Shown: piece after piece, positions 12,405 through 24,212 of the stretch
How positions within the stretch are numbered: the stretch's first letter is position 1
Layout of the letters: each line of letters starts with the position of its first letter
Assembly: GCA_973895155.1 (NCBI GenBank)
Contig: OZ316894.1
Location: 16,058,001 to 16,122,000 of the forward strand
Direction of reading: 5' to 3'
From: Marsupella aquatica
Taxonomy: Eukaryota; Marchantiophyta
Length of the DNA: 64,000 nt
The notes under the pieces: model-generated
What the model was told of the DNA's origin: nothing
What the model saw: the letters and a program-made list of their open reading frames with translations, nothing else
Databases searched by the model: none
Program-made: the position numbers and the translations under genes

Positions 12405-14628
12405 ATGGGCAACAAACCTCGCGGCGTGCCTTGCGAGAAGCTGATCGAGTCGTTTCAGAACTCCAACCTGCAAAGCGTTCTAGCCGGTAGTAATGACTTG
12501 TTTCAGACCGTCCACCAAGGAATGGTGACAACGTCCATGGCCTCTCCTCATCATGTTCCTCTGGACTCCTTTCCTCGACCTCCGGAAGCCGGTACCCTGC
12601 TAGAGCTCCTGGTGCAATCTGGCAATCAGACTGGCATCGGCTCTGGCAATCAGTCGGACGTGCGAAGCAGCTTGGTCGGTGGGGGCGTGATGGGCGGGAA
12701 GAGCAGTAATAGGGGCGATTTGCAGGGCCATCTAGACACATCGCAGAAAAGTTGGACCACCCAGACCAAACTGCCACCTTCGTCTATGTGGATGCTCCAA
12801 CATCATATTGACAAACCGAGCCTGCCGAGTCTTCCAGGCCTCGCAGGAAGTGGCACGACCTCTCCGACGACCATTGGAGGCGTGGTCACCTCGAATGTTG
12901 CTGCTGCTGCTTCGGAAGAAAGAGGAGGAGTAGTCTGCCAAACTAGGCCGCATCAACAACCACCACTCCTTTGGTGCGACCGAAGTGGAGGAGGAAATCT
13001 TGCGGGGGATATTGTAGAGAAGGCAGGAGTGCCTAATGCGCTTTCAATGCTTGTCAAACCCGACAGATCGGTTAGCTCGGAGGTTTTTGCTCTGGGGGCG
13101 GACTCACCATCACCAAGAGGGATGTCGAAGGATTTAGCCGACATGGATGCCAAGATGCTGGACTCGTCCGACTGTAGTGACCACAACATGGATGAACAGG
13201 AGGAGAAGAATGTGGGCAATCAGCTTGGGATGGGCAGACCTGTCTCGAAGAATTTGGTTTCAGAACGTAAGAGGAGGAAGAAGTTGAATGAGGGGCTTTA
13301 CACGCTACGGGCTCTTGTCCCAAGGATCAGCAAGGTTAGTTTGGTCTTCCTGGTCACCATACTCTGGTATTTGCAGAGATATTTGATCATTGTGCTGCTC
13401 ATCTATTTGGCAAATTTGAGTTTAAGACGCGTTCGTTTGAGGCTTCATAGGGTATTCTGTCATCCATGCAATTTCTGATTTCAAGGCTTGCTGGCTGGCG
13501 GTTGGGCTACAGATGGACAAGGCTTCAATCATAGGTGATGCTATCGATTTTGTGCGTGAGCTTCAAAAACAAGTGGAAGAGCTTCAGGCAGGGATTTCCG
13601 ACATGGAAGCAAGTGCCGCTGGGGAGGAAGTTTTGTCGTCAGTAGTAGCAGAGACAAGTGGTGCCCAGATGTCAGACGCTCACTGCTGGGAAGAAGATGG
13701 CAGTAGAAACTCAGTCGACAAAGGCAACACTGAGGATAACTTGGCCGACTTAACGGCTGAATCATCGGAGCAAAAGATATTAGAAGTAAGAAGACGAAAC
13801 TCTTTCTTCGATTTTTGCGAGCCTCTGTTCTTCTCACGCCTTTGCCTGATGAGTTTTTCGCCCCTAATTCCCTTCATGACTAGTATTAATCATTGGTATG
13901 ACTTGGGATCCGTGTTGGAAAGTTACGAATATAGCTGCTCCCAGTGGAAAGTGAGCTTAAGTGATCATTGCCGATGGCGGGATGCTCGTCTTGATTAAGT
14001 TGTGGGTTTGATTCAAAAATCTCGTAGGGCCGGGGCCGTGATAATTTTACTTATCGAGGAAATTTAGGTTGTAGACTGACATCGGACTTCGGGTTTTTTG
14101 GTCCCAGTTGGATGTTTCGCTAATGGAAGATCAAATCTACCATCTACGGATCTTCTGCACGAAAGGGCCTGGGGTATTCGTGCAACTGATGCAGTCTCTT
14201 GAGGCGATAGGTCTCGAGGTCCTGAATGCTAATCTCACTTCCCTCCAAGACAATATACTCAACACCTTCATTGCAGAGGTATTGTACTACAAGATATTCC
14301 CCCTCGCCATAATCAGTTGTTGTCTGGGCATGACTAGCCTCTCATGCAGTTCGGTTTCTGTTGATTGGAATCTCAAAAGGTTTTTTATCTGGAGTGAAGA
14401 TGAATCTTTTGAATACCTTTGCAGTAGTGGTACTCCGACGTAATGCTAAGGATGTTAGGTGGATCTATTTCCGGCTTTTTCAGTTTGATTATTAAAGCCT
14501 TAGTTTGTACCCAATTTGCATGACTGCAGATCAAGGATTTGGAAATGATGAAGACGGAGGATGTGAAGAAGGCCATTATGGAGGTGGCTTCGCAGTTTGG
14601 TCTGCAGCAAAGCAATCAAAGACTGTAA
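12405..14628 (+). CDS. bHLH transcription factor with C-terminal ACT-like domain
   Basis: Exons are 12405-13334, 13513-13785, 14108-14278 and 14530-14628; all borders are GT/AG and all phases are 0, giving 490 residues. The basic region and helix 1 (SERKRRKKLNEGLYTLRALV, near residues 284-303) end exon 1, and helix 2 (KASIIGDAIDFVRELQKQVE) opens exon 2. The His5-Glu9-Arg13-type E-box reader is altered at its first position (Ser replaces His), with Glu and Arg kept. Exons 3-4 (about residues 402-490) read as the ACT-like dimerisation fold that follows the bHLH in the AMS/TDR/ICE type (subgroup III) of plants. The N-terminal 280 residues are low-complexity, rich in Ser, Gly and Pro, without a recognisable MYC_N domain. 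In seed plants this group controls tapetum, stomatal and cold-response programmes; which applies here is unknown. The start is the first good ATG of a frame open further upstream, so an extra 5' exon is possible. Confidence 0.92.
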
Positions 14629-15210
14629 AGACTTAGAAAGTGTCTATGCAAGCTTTATGAGGCCTTCCTTACATAAGCCTCACATCGATTCTGTGAGAGT
14701 GCCCACGTGGTTACTGCCCAGTGTTCAGGAGTTTAAATGTTCAATTTAGTGTAATCTGGTGCATTATCTTTGGTGAGTTGGTCTGTTGACAACGCGTCTG
14801 TTGACACTAGACTATCGAGTTTGCAATGTACATTTCGTTGAGGCAAAACAATTCGGCTGAGTTGAGTTGAAGCAGAACAGAACGATCTGCTTGATCAGAC
14901 TACTCCTGTCTTCTGAAGGTCTCTCTGAATGCTTAGTCTGGTTTCATACATTGTCTATCAGTCTCGAGTGGCGAATTTTTGTTCAAGCTGACGGATTCTG
15001 TTCAAACAAGGATATTGTCCCCATTGTTGCCATTGGGTTCACGATTCCTGGGAAAGGTTGAAGAGAAATATTTGGATTGCTGGAATCAAATTTATCCTGG
15101 AAAAGTCCCCGTCATCCTCTCTGCGAATGGGCACCATGTCACCCAAGTAAAATCCAGGATTAGAAGGTTCAAGTTTACCAGGTAACCCAAAACACTGAAA
15201 TAGTGAAATT

Positions 15211-15460
15211 GCAGCATGGAACAACTTGCTGGACACCACAAATTCTGTACATTAACTGCCAGACCTGTTTAGGTTGTGGCATCATCAAAGGGAGTATTAT
15301 TAGCGGAAACGAGAATCGAGTTTTATTCGCTGAAAGGAGAATCTAAGTCCCTACTGAAGGCAAGTATACTTGAGGATCAAGTACAAGTACACCATGTAGC
15401 CCAGACCCTGAAGTTGCAGCATGGAGCAACTTGGTGGACACCAGAAATTCTGTACATATC
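15211..15460. repeat. Pair of about 45-bp direct repeats
   Basis: GCAGCATGGAACAACTTGCT (15211) and GCAGCATGGAGCAACTTGGT (15416) start matching segments that both continue GGACACCA.AAATTCTGTACAT. Confidence 0.75.
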
Positions 15461-15804
15461 TGGTTAGACGTGAATGTCAGTATTATTAGGCGAGATTCTA
15501 GTACCTACATTGGTAACCAACTCTGAAAAGAACCAAGGGAGCCGAACTTCTGCAAAGATAAAACACACTCCACTCTGTAGAAGACATCAAGAGGATCGCT
15601 CTTGGATTATTCAAGATCTGACGATCCGCAGACATCAGCGGAGGACATCATTGTCTCCCGGCGAAGCGTGAGGTCCGAATATTGAGATCCACACGTCAGG
15701 GATTTGGAAGGATGGACATCTGATAGATGTTAGTTTTTGGACGGTTTGTAGGTGCATCGATGAGCTTTGGATTTTCCGTGCAAAGGCAATCTGGAAGATC
15801 TCCT

Positions 15805-16110
15805 GGCTAACGAGGGGAATAGTGACCCTCGCCCACAAAGGCACGTTGGTTCTTGCGAGACAGCCACAAAAGTTCTACTCCCATTAGACCACAAGCTCTA
15901 GTAGAAAGTACTGCAGACTAATAAGAAGGGGAATATGGACCCTCACACACAAGACACATTGGTTCTTGCAAGACAACCGCAAAAGTTCTACTGCCATTTC
16001 TTTTCAACCACAAATTTTAGTAGAAAGCACTCCCGGCTAATAAGGGGAATACTGACCCTCCCCCAGTCCCCCACAAGTCACGTTGGGTTGCAAGACAACC
16101 ATCAAAAATC
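15805..16110. repeat. Tandem repeat, three diverged units of about 110-120 bp
   Basis: Units start near 15805, 15915 and 16035 with GGCTAA(C/T)(G)AGGGGAATA.TGACCCTC, followed by a shared GTTGGTTCTTGC(G/A)AGACA(G/A)CC and, in the first two, AAAAGTTCTACT. No coding potential is seen. Confidence 0.75.
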
Positions 16111-16261
16111 TTCTGCTTTTGTGCTCCACTTTTGTCCTCACCTTTTGGCATTTTTTTGTCTCTCCTTGATTGGGTCTTTTCCTTGTAAAGATCATGTCTA
16201 CTAGTTGGGTGCCTTTTGTTTTTTGACAGTTTTTCCTGGCGTGAACCAGAAGGAGTGAGAG

Positions 16262-16545
16262 AGGGGGGGGGGACACCAGAAAGGACTTGAGCCTTTTTGG
16301 CTTTTGTCCCGCCCTGTTGCACTATTTATTATTTTGGCATTTTATAATAGAAATATACTGGCATGTGGGCTGCAATCCCAACGTGACTCCCTCCAGTAGG
16401 ATAGCAACAACAACATCCCAAAGAGAACAAACACTAGCCCTAGAAAAAACCAGATCAACCCGCCCCCTGCCAGGAACACCATCCCAAGGGGGAAGCACAT
16501 TTCGTTGCTCCATAGCAACATGGTATCCAGAGTCCCGAGCAATGG
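16262..16545 (+). mobile_element. Possible LTR end and primer-binding site relic
   Basis: At 16521 the sequence reads TGGTATCCAGAGTCCCGAGC right after GCTCCATAGCAACA. This resembles the initiator-Met tRNA primer-binding site (TGGTATCAGAGC-type) that follows the 5' LTR (ending in CA) of copia elements. A frame continues downstream without recognisable gag motifs. No matching second LTR was found, so this is a weak assignment. Confidence 0.3.
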
Positions 16546-17661
16546 CTACCATGATATCACTAAATGTCAGTGCGTGTGGCGGTCCACTCACTCACATGGC
16601 CACACCTGAGGATGTGAACTTTCAAAGGATCCAACAATGCCCCACAGACACATTTGGGCTGTCCAAGAAGGCAGGGGCAAGGGAGTCCACGCCGAAGGCG
16701 CATAAAAGTGGTAAAGAGGAAGGAGCTCATCCTAAAGGGGGCCCACAAGGGACTAGCAAACAGCCTCGCTCCAGAACCAGGACCTACACAAGATTAGAGC
16801 GGGGATTAGAGATGGAAAGGGTGTGATGGTGCATGCGGTTGAAAATCATCTGCTGAAAACAATCCAGACTATCTTAAACCTCCATGAAAACTGGTACAAT
16901 GGCCTGCACAACCTTGGGCAAGAGTGACTGGGCGAGAGACCTGAAAGGGGAGTACCCTTTCCTCAAACCCCATGACAAAGTAAAAGAGGATGGGTTGTAG
17001 ATGCACAATGAAGTGAGAGACAAGAGCATGGGTCACTTGCGCCCAACTCCTGAGGAACACACAAGGGGCAGTGGAAACAACCAATGAAATTCCCATGCCA
17101 CCCGCTGGAAGGGGGCAAGGCGGCCTGCCAAGTGGCAAAAGAACCATCCTCTCTGTCAAGGGCTCCATGGCCAATAAGATGTCCAAAGGTCCCCATCACA
17201 CTGGTATAAATCAAAGGATGAGAGCAAGGATAGAAACAAAGGAAGTTTGTGGGCGGCACCGTCTGAAGATACGAAGGGTGCTGAACGTAGAACTGGACCA
17301 GAATCAAGAAGAGCATTTCATATCTGTGTCAATTTTTGAGTATCAGTGTAGTTCACTGTAGGGGTGATCTATGGTTAGAATGAATGATCTATGTTCCACA
17401 CAAAAATGGATCTAAACATCTGAACACTATACACAGCCCCTCTCTTTTTATTCATGGTTTTATGAAAAAAAATAGGGGCATGAGGGTTCCCTGGCCATTC
17501 AATTATGGTAACAGTTTTGACTAACCATGAGACAGACACACCTAACCTGTCACTCTCCATGCAACTCACACACACTCCTTGAATTGGATTGTATGGATTG
17601 AGTGACTGGGTGGTCATCTCACTTATGCTCAACAACATTTTTGGTTAACAATACTCACTAT

Positions 17662-18005
17662 TGTTAGATATTGCTCTAGTCTTGTGACTCATGAGCTAAC
17701 CACAGTTAGTCTAACTCGGGTTAGGACTTAGCTAATGTTAGCGCTAGTGTTGTTGCACATATAGCCAGGTCTGATGCCAGACCCTGGTGGAACTTAGGCT
17801 CATTGTTATGGAGCTAATTGAGAGATAGGGAGAGCTTGTGCTGTGGATGCTTGGTATGGCCGATCGGCCTAGAGTGCAGTAAAGCTCTTGTGTGTTCCCG
17901 TGGACGTAGTCTCATGTGGAGGTGAACCACGTATCTCTCTGTGTCGACTATTGTGTGTTGGATGGTTCATGGGCTTGCCGTTGTGAATGTCATCTATGCT
18001 CAACA
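17662..18005 (+). mobile_element. Solo LTR of the copia family seen at 47608-58780
   Basis: This 344-bp segment starts TGTTAGATATTGCTCTAGTC and ends ATCTATGCTCAACA. It matches, in reverse complement, both LTRs of the large copia element along the whole length. It is flanked by ACTAT (17657-17661) and AGTAT (18006-18010), a 4-of-5 target duplication. No internal element sequence adjoins it, so it is best read as a solo LTR left by recombination between two LTRs. It points the opposite way to the full element. Confidence 0.92.
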
Positions 18006-18219
18006 AGTATCTATGCATGCACAGGCACTGAACTAGTAGTTTATATTTATTGACAAATCACCAATATTTTCTCTTTCCTGGTACCAGGTCTTGTGATGGG
18101 AAGTGAATGGGAGAGCCTCAAAGGGTAGCTGACTGTTCATCTAGGCAAATGAAGTGCCTGGAGGGTAAGTAAACTGTTCATCTGGGGTTTTCCCATGTTT
18201 TCTCCCGGATTCTTGTTGG

Positions 18220-18760
18220 GGATCCTGTCTCCAGATTTGGGCCAATTTTGTCCTTTGGATTTCTCCAGGTTTCGACCTTTTAGTCCTTTGGCTGGGAGTG
18301 TGATTTCCACTGTTGATCTAAATGTAGGCAAATGTCTCTTCGTTTCAGCCTTTTTGTACTTTTTGGCTGAAATTGTGATATAGACTGCTCTTCTACATCT
18401 AAGCAACTGTCTCTCCATTTGGAGCCTTTCGGATCCTGTCTCCAGCTTTGTTCATGGAGGATGTTGTTCTTTGGCTGGCAGTGTGATCTGTACTGCTCAT
18501 CTACATGTTAGCAACTGTCTCTACGTTTGGAGCCTTTCGGATCCTGTCTCCAGCTATGCTCACGGAGCATTTTGTTCTTTGGCAGTTTGGCTGGCAGTGT
18601 GATCTATGCTGCTCAATGCTCATCTACATCTAAGCAACTGTCGCTCCGTTTGGAGCCTTTCGGATCCTGTCTCCAGCTTTGTTCATGGAGGATTTTGTGG
18701 CAAATGAAGAGCGGAGCCTGGAGGGTAAGTCTCCTGTTCATCCAGGCAGGAGAACTGTAG
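18220..18760. repeat. Tandem array, about five units of 105-123 bp
   Basis: GGATCCTGTCTCCAG recurs at 18220, 18431, 18539 and 18662, with a degenerate unit between the first two. Each unit continues through TTTGGCTGG.AGTGTGAT, CT.CTCATCTACAT and AAGCAACTGTCTCTCC(G)TTTGGAGCC. The last three units are the most alike. No long frame is preserved across units. Confidence 0.85.
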
Positions 18761-18940
18761 GCAAATGGCATCTGGGCTAGGCAAGCATTTGATCATCTAG
18801 GCAAATGAACAGGGGAAAATGACATCTGGGCTAGGCAAGCATTTGATCATCTAGGCAAATGAACAGCGGGAAAATGGCATCTAGGCCAGGCAAGCAAATG
18901 AACAGTATGCTGGCAGTTGGCATCTCGGCAAATGCACAGT
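18755..18940. repeat. Second tandem array, 56-bp unit
   Basis: GCAAGCATTTGATCATCTAG at 18781 recurs at 18837 and partly at 18893, each followed by GCAAATGAACAG, GGAAAATG(A/G)CATCT and GG(C/G)(T/C)(A)GGCAAGC. It follows directly on the 110-bp array. Confidence 0.8.
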
Positions 18941-19073
18941 GGCCGGTTATGGGCAGGCCCTTTTATAGTGACACCTGTGGTCAATGCGCTTGACATAGCT
19001 TGAAGAGGGGTCAAAGAGCTTGCAGAAAACGTGCGGTTGTCAGTCCAACTATATTCGTTTTCCGGACGAGAAT

Positions 19074-19240
19074 TAGAGTGTTTCGTTTTAGCTTCCAGAG
19101 CGTGTGATTTATCTATCCAAACACGTTATTTTCCAGATGCACACGAAATTCTGAGCATTAGAGTGTTTGATTCGTTTCCAGAGAGTGCGATCATCTATCC
19201 AAACATGGAATTTTCCAGAGGGACACGAAATTCTTTCTTT
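19074..19240. repeat. Tandem duplication, 85-bp unit
   Basis: TAGAGTGTTTCGTTTTAGCT (19074) and TAGAGTGTTTGATTCGTTTC (19159) begin two diverged units; both carry ATCTATCCAAACA and GACACGAAATTCT-like ends. Confidence 0.75.
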
Positions 19241-19244
19241 CAAG

Positions 19245-22200
19245 TACATGGACGCAAGAACGATACTAGCCAGGCTTCGGATTTGCAATACAATGCACTT
19301 AACAGTCAGGTGACCGGGGCAAAACGCATATTGGATGTCGATCAAACTTTCCGGGCAGCGAGTTTGATTCAAGTGGTTACGAGTAACGCCATAGGGCGAC
19401 AATAACGAGTCCGGAAGTATCTCCACAACGCAGCGTTATATCTTAGGGCGCCCAAAAGCCCTGTTTGATTTTAATTCCTAGCACTACAACCCATTCCCAT
19501 GTCGAGCGATGTCGATCTGAAGCAAACCATGGAAACTGTCAAAAGAAATTTGCTGTGCTTGGTCAGCCATTGCCCCTTAAAAGGAAAAAGCAGAACAAGA
19601 CAATTTGAAACTAAACCTGGAACAAGTTAATTGTGAGAACATTTTAAACCCTTGTCTATCTCTCCGGATTGGATTGCGCACTTTGCAATCTCCAGCCCAC
19701 CGTTCTCAGCTTGTCGATTCTCCATGCACTAGAGTGTCATCGATTGTCACTACACTATCTGGTCCCAGTCGACCTCTTGTCCACGCCCTTATCTGTCACT
19801 ACCGTATCTCATTTTAATGAGCTCCTGAAGAGGTTGCAAAAGATCTCAGGTAAAAAAAAAACTCTCGCCGGGTAGCTCACAGGGCATTGCCATACTCAAC
19901 ATCAGCATCAACCAATCCATCAAAAGTACTGAGTTGTTGTACAAAATTCTCCACATCAGAAGCCCAATTGTTTTTAGGTTTAACTAAAAGACCATAACTA
20001 TATAAACTTGCGATTCGATTAGCAAGTTGTTCAGTGCAGGAATGAACGTATCAATGCAAGGAAAACCCCTAGACTCATCGGCTGAAAACCTGCGAATACT
20101 TCTCTTGCGTGGTAGGATTCCAGATTCGCGTAGTTGAAGATGCTGAAGATACCTTGCGTAGCAGAACCATCTCGGTTTCTGGGCAAGCGCTTTATGAAGT
20201 TGGGAAATGTAGATTGTTACCCAACAGAATCACGCGTCCGGGGCTCCTTCAACTTCTACGATCTTTCTATCCGCCCACTGCACGAGGTTCATGGATGCCT
20301 CTCGAAAACTGTCGCTGTCGTAATTTACAAATCTTTGTATTGTCATCCACTCTACTCTCGAAAAGGAACTTGCCAGAACAGGGAGCGCAGGTTCAAGAGA
20401 TGTTGCGCCAGATCAAGTGCGTCCCATACATGACAGAAAAAGCAAAAAAAAGGACGATGGTTCCTGAGTTGAGGCATGCATCAGGTAGTATTCAACAGGT
20501 TTGTTGCCGTTACCAATCAACTACTATACTTGGGCCTGATGGTGAATCAGTCGGTACCGGGTATGATCCCGTCTTCACCTGATTTGTGATTGCAGTTATA
20601 TAGATACGCTGAAAGTTGTGAAAGGCGTGAAGTATATTTGCAAACAAAATAGATTCATTCATTTGGGCCACAACAGAAACGATTAATGTGATCGTTTACG
20701 TTCTGCCAAATTGTATAGTATATATTGTAAGGACAACATTTGCTGAAACATGAATGATGATCTATGCAAACGAATATGAGTACGCGGGAGCTTACTCATT
20801 TTGCTCATCACGTGGATGAATACGACTCATGCCATCAGAAGAGTAACTTCAAAACTAGTTGCTCATTTGAGACGGACTTCAGATTCTCTTTGTGGTTCAC
20901 TTGATATCAATTGCTCATGGATATCAATTGCTCATGTTGGGCTTCCCAACTGGATTCGAGTGTACATACTCTGTAGTCAATGTTGGCCTATCATTACTCA
21001 TAAAGCTTTAGGGACTCGAGAGTTAGCAAGATCCAGACATCATAGCCGGACATGCTTTCGTACATTTTGCAAGTACGTTTATCGATGTTATTTAATTTGG
21101 GCTCCTCAAGGAAATTCTGGACATGATTTGGAACACAATGAAGACATGAAAATTGGAACACATGAATCCTCTACTGGACAAGATTGGCCGTGGAAGTACT
21201 GGGCATGTACTTTGGCGAATTGAAATATATCAAGTTCAAATCTCGAATTGAAATATATCAAGTTCAAATCTCAATGCAAATCTACAACCACAGGCACCAG
21301 AAAATGAAACGTGTGCTCCGTAGTACTCTGAAATGAATGCATTTTGGTCAGATCTTCCAGAAGCTCCTCCACATCTCTTAACAACACGGATGAGTAGAAA
21401 TGAGTTTAATCACACCTCAGGATATCCGCTAGAGAAACCTGAAGTACTGTGCAGGCACGAGGATTCGAAGCTAAATTCCCATGTATGAGAAAAAATGAAA
21501 GATCGAGAGGGCAATTTTGAGATCCTTGGCTTAAAATCACATATGGACAGAAGAATTGGGAACTTAAGGTATAAGTTTGTCACACCAAGATTCCCTGGAG
21601 GAGTCAATTCTACATTTATATAAGATCCGAAATGCATGTCCAAGTGAAATTGAATTGTCCTCGGATATAAAATAAGGTCCAGCTTGTGACCTCGTAACCA
21701 GGCACAAAAACGAAAATTATACTGATGAAAAGACACAAACCACAGTAGTACAGGAAAAATTCTAAAGGCCAGTTTCAACATAAAGATGCAAGGGGTAACA
21801 CAACGAAAGCTGGATGATAGAAATCTAGATGACAGAGTCCAATTAAAGACACGAGATGGAGTATGTTTCAATGAATGAACGAAAATAGCTAAGGGAGAGA
21901 ACACTACTAAGGTTCATTAATTCATTCTCGCATATGCTTTATCAACTCAGCGATAACGAAATTCCGATTGTAGGTATAGCTTCAATATGTTCTCGTGTTG
22001 GAAAAACTTTCAATACAATTATATCATTTAGCACAGCAGAGAAGCTGAAGAGCAAGGAAGGACTGAAAGAGAAAAGAAGTACATCGCTGCAAGAGTGAAG
22101 AGGAAGTTCGTTGTCAATTTTCTGCATAAATGGATCAGTCGATCATCAGTGACAAAGACCGGGATATTCTAAGCGGAAGCCTCGGCCACTTCTGAGTATG

Positions 22201-23090
22201 TCCCAAATGCGGCGATTATTACTAATACTACAGAAGAAATGTAGCTCTGCAATCTGCGATGCTTTCTGCTACCACCTATATACAGACGAAAAGCTTTGAA
22301 CATACAATGAGTACCGCTACGTACTCTTGAAGAAAGAAGAACTTATTCTCGTCACTTCCACTGAACACATGAGCCTAGAATTACATGAAACCGACTTCAC
22401 CCAAGTCTGATTGAACAGGAAGTGTTGTACTAGTTTTGGCACAAAGTAATTCTCTAGGTATCAGACCAGGATCGCGACAAGTCGAATATAAGAAACTCTC
22501 TGACAGCAACGATAAATGTGTAAAAGAGTGGGGTGCGTTTGGAATTGCGCCTCATGCTCCAAGCAAACCATTGGGAACCAGGAGACAGGAGGAAGAAAGA
22601 ACGTAGTCACGTTGCCTCAAAAATGTTTATAAGTTCTCCCTCTTCCGGTAAAATCACCAGAGAAAGAGGCTTACTTGAAGTTCTCCCCGACTGCTGAACT
22701 CAACCTTCGATAGACCTTCTCCCAACAAAAGCAAGGATTGCGACAGTCGAAGGAGCAACGAGAAGACGCAAACCGATTGGGGCTAGATGAGTGCTTGCGA
22801 TCGCGCAGCTTCTCCTTAGTGTCTTTGCTTACACAACCAAAACGAGCAGAAACGGCGAGCCACCGCTTCTCTCTAGCAATGCAGGATTTCTCCCTACGGA
22901 CACAGCCCTGCTTACGGACGGACAGACATCCTTTTGTTTTCCTAGAGTCCTCGCTATGCTCGGGAATGGTTGCTGCAGATTGATCGTCATTGCATATTGT
23001 AAAGAGTGGCTCCCTGACCTTGGAACGGAATAGTCATGAGAATACTGTAGGCAATCCGGGTTACGACGAGGTCCAGCGAAATCGTAAGCT
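19245..23090. other. Intergenic region, no supported gene
   Basis: Several frames of 60-164 codons occur (for example 20109-20582 plus and 21410-21904 minus), but none shows a domain, a repeat of the gene style seen elsewhere or splice-linked continuation that I can support. A short tandem duplication lies at 21216-21272. The last few hundred bases include the 3' flank of the LEA_2 gene. Confidence 0.45.
21216..21272. repeat. Perfect 28-bp tandem duplication
   Basis: CGAATTGAAATATATCAAGT followed by TCAAATCT occurs at 21216 and again at 21244. Confidence 0.9.
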
Positions 23091-23093
23091 CTC

Positions 23094-23840
23094 TCACAAT
23101 TTCACCTTGTAATTGCAGTGAAAGCTCTGCGTTTGGTTTGCTATAAAGATATCTATGGTGCAATTCGCGCTGCTCCTGACATTGTTGACACTGAAGATAT
23201 TGAAAATTTTCGCAGTCCCCTGTATTTGTAAAGTGGTCACAACTGGAAGAACTCCAGCTGCCAGATCACTCGCAAGCTGTCCATTGATAATGGAGCCCGA
23301 GATGTGCACGTTCGTCCCTGTCGTCAATCGCGTAGACCTTCTAGCTTTCACCTCCCCTGCCGGCACAGGCGAATCGGCGATCTCAATGCCCTGGTAGTAA
23401 ATATATGCAGTCGTGTTTTTGTACTTCAATCCGGCGTAGTTCGGGTTCTTGACGCTTACTGTCGTCAGAAGACCGACGTCTACCGAGATATTTGGGTCGG
23501 TTAAAACGTTCCCTACATTCACATTGAGCCCTTGGAGAGTCACTGAATCCACATGAATCTGCGGGTCTCTCTGCTTGAAAACCGTGAAGATGAGGATGAT
23601 GAGCAACACCACAATGACAACCACGATGGCGAAGCAGACCCCGCAGCAGCAGAGACATTTTCGTTGACGCGACCTCCTCTTCCCATGTCGTAAATTGTAT
23701 GGCTGCTGCTGCTCTCGATGGGGAAGAGGATTCTTCATCGCCATCGCTCCTGCTCCTGCACCCAGAGGAGGCGGGGCGCGAGCAGGAGGAGGCCCGTTTC
23801 CCGCTCGGGCTTCCAAATCGTGATCCATTCCCTCGCCCAT
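23094..23840 (-). CDS. LEA_2 / NDR1-HIN1-like (NHL) membrane protein
   Basis: This intronless frame encodes 248 residues, normal for the NHL family (about 200-260). The first 60 residues are soluble and Pro/Gly/Gln-rich, ending in a basic stretch (RHGKRRSRQRK). A Cys cluster (KCLCCCGVCF) leads into one membrane helix at about residues 66-88. The rest is the LEA_2 (WHy-type) beta domain, with NPNYAGLKYKNTTAYIYYQG matching the conserved NPN core, several N-x-S/T sites and a Cys near the end. NHL proteins sit in the plasma membrane with the LEA_2 domain outside, and in angiosperms some act in pathogen response or wall-membrane contact; the role here is not shown. An in-frame ATG five codons downstream is an alternative start. 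Confidence 0.94.
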   Translation of the reverse strand: MGEGMDHDLEARAGNGPPPARAPPPLGAGAGAMAMKNPLPHREQQQPYNLRHGKRRSRQRKCLCCCGVCFAIVVVIVVLLIILIFTVFKQRDPQIHVDSVTLQGLNVNVGNVLTDPNISVDVGLLTTVSVKNPNYAGLKYKNTTAYIYYQGIEIADSPVPAGEVKARRSTRLTTGTNVHISGSIINGQLASDLAAGVLPVVTTLQIQGTAKIFNIFSVNNVRSSANCTIDIFIANQTQSFHCNYKVKL

Positions 23841-23989
23841 TAATTCACAGCCAGCGTTCTACAGTAGACTCTTGTTTGTTTTCGTGAAAATTCCGGGCAA
23901 TGAAGGATCGTAAAACGATCTCAAATTACTGCAAGAGCGTCCGCCTCTCCCTGAGCTCTTCCATTCTTCTTCGTCAAAACGTTCACTGC

Positions 23990-24212
23990 ACGCGGAACGG
24001 AAGCCTCCGAGTCACTCACTCATCTTCTTTCCGCGATCAAGAATATAAACAACGCCACGCGGAAAACACGCAAATAAACACCGGATTAAAGCCTAGGCTT
24101 CGTTCCGGAATCACTCACGCATCTTCTTTCTGCGAACAAGAATAATGTAATCAACGCCAAGCGGAGAACACGCACAAGACACCGGACTGAAGGCTACGCT
24201 TCTTTCCGGAAT
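23990..24212. repeat. Tandem duplication, about 100-bp unit
   Basis: GAGTCACTCACTCATCTTCTTTCCGCGA-like sequence at 24009 recurs at 24108 as GAATCACTCACGCATCTTCT, and both units continue through an AACGCCA(C/A)GCGGA stretch and an ACACCGGA(T/C)T stretch. It lies just upstream of the LEA_2 gene and may overlap its promoter. Confidence 0.8.

Larger units (their letters stand above)
14650..17660. other. Intergenic region with repeats, no supported gene
   Basis: Beyond the bHLH 3' end this stretch holds only short frames without domains, the tandem repeats listed separately and a possible LTR/PBS relic near 16520. A run of G occurs near 16262. Confidence 0.5.

Noticed and set aside
20109-20582. 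157-codon plus-strand frame
   Set aside because: Two overlapping frames are open in the same place, neither has a domain or a splice-linked continuation.
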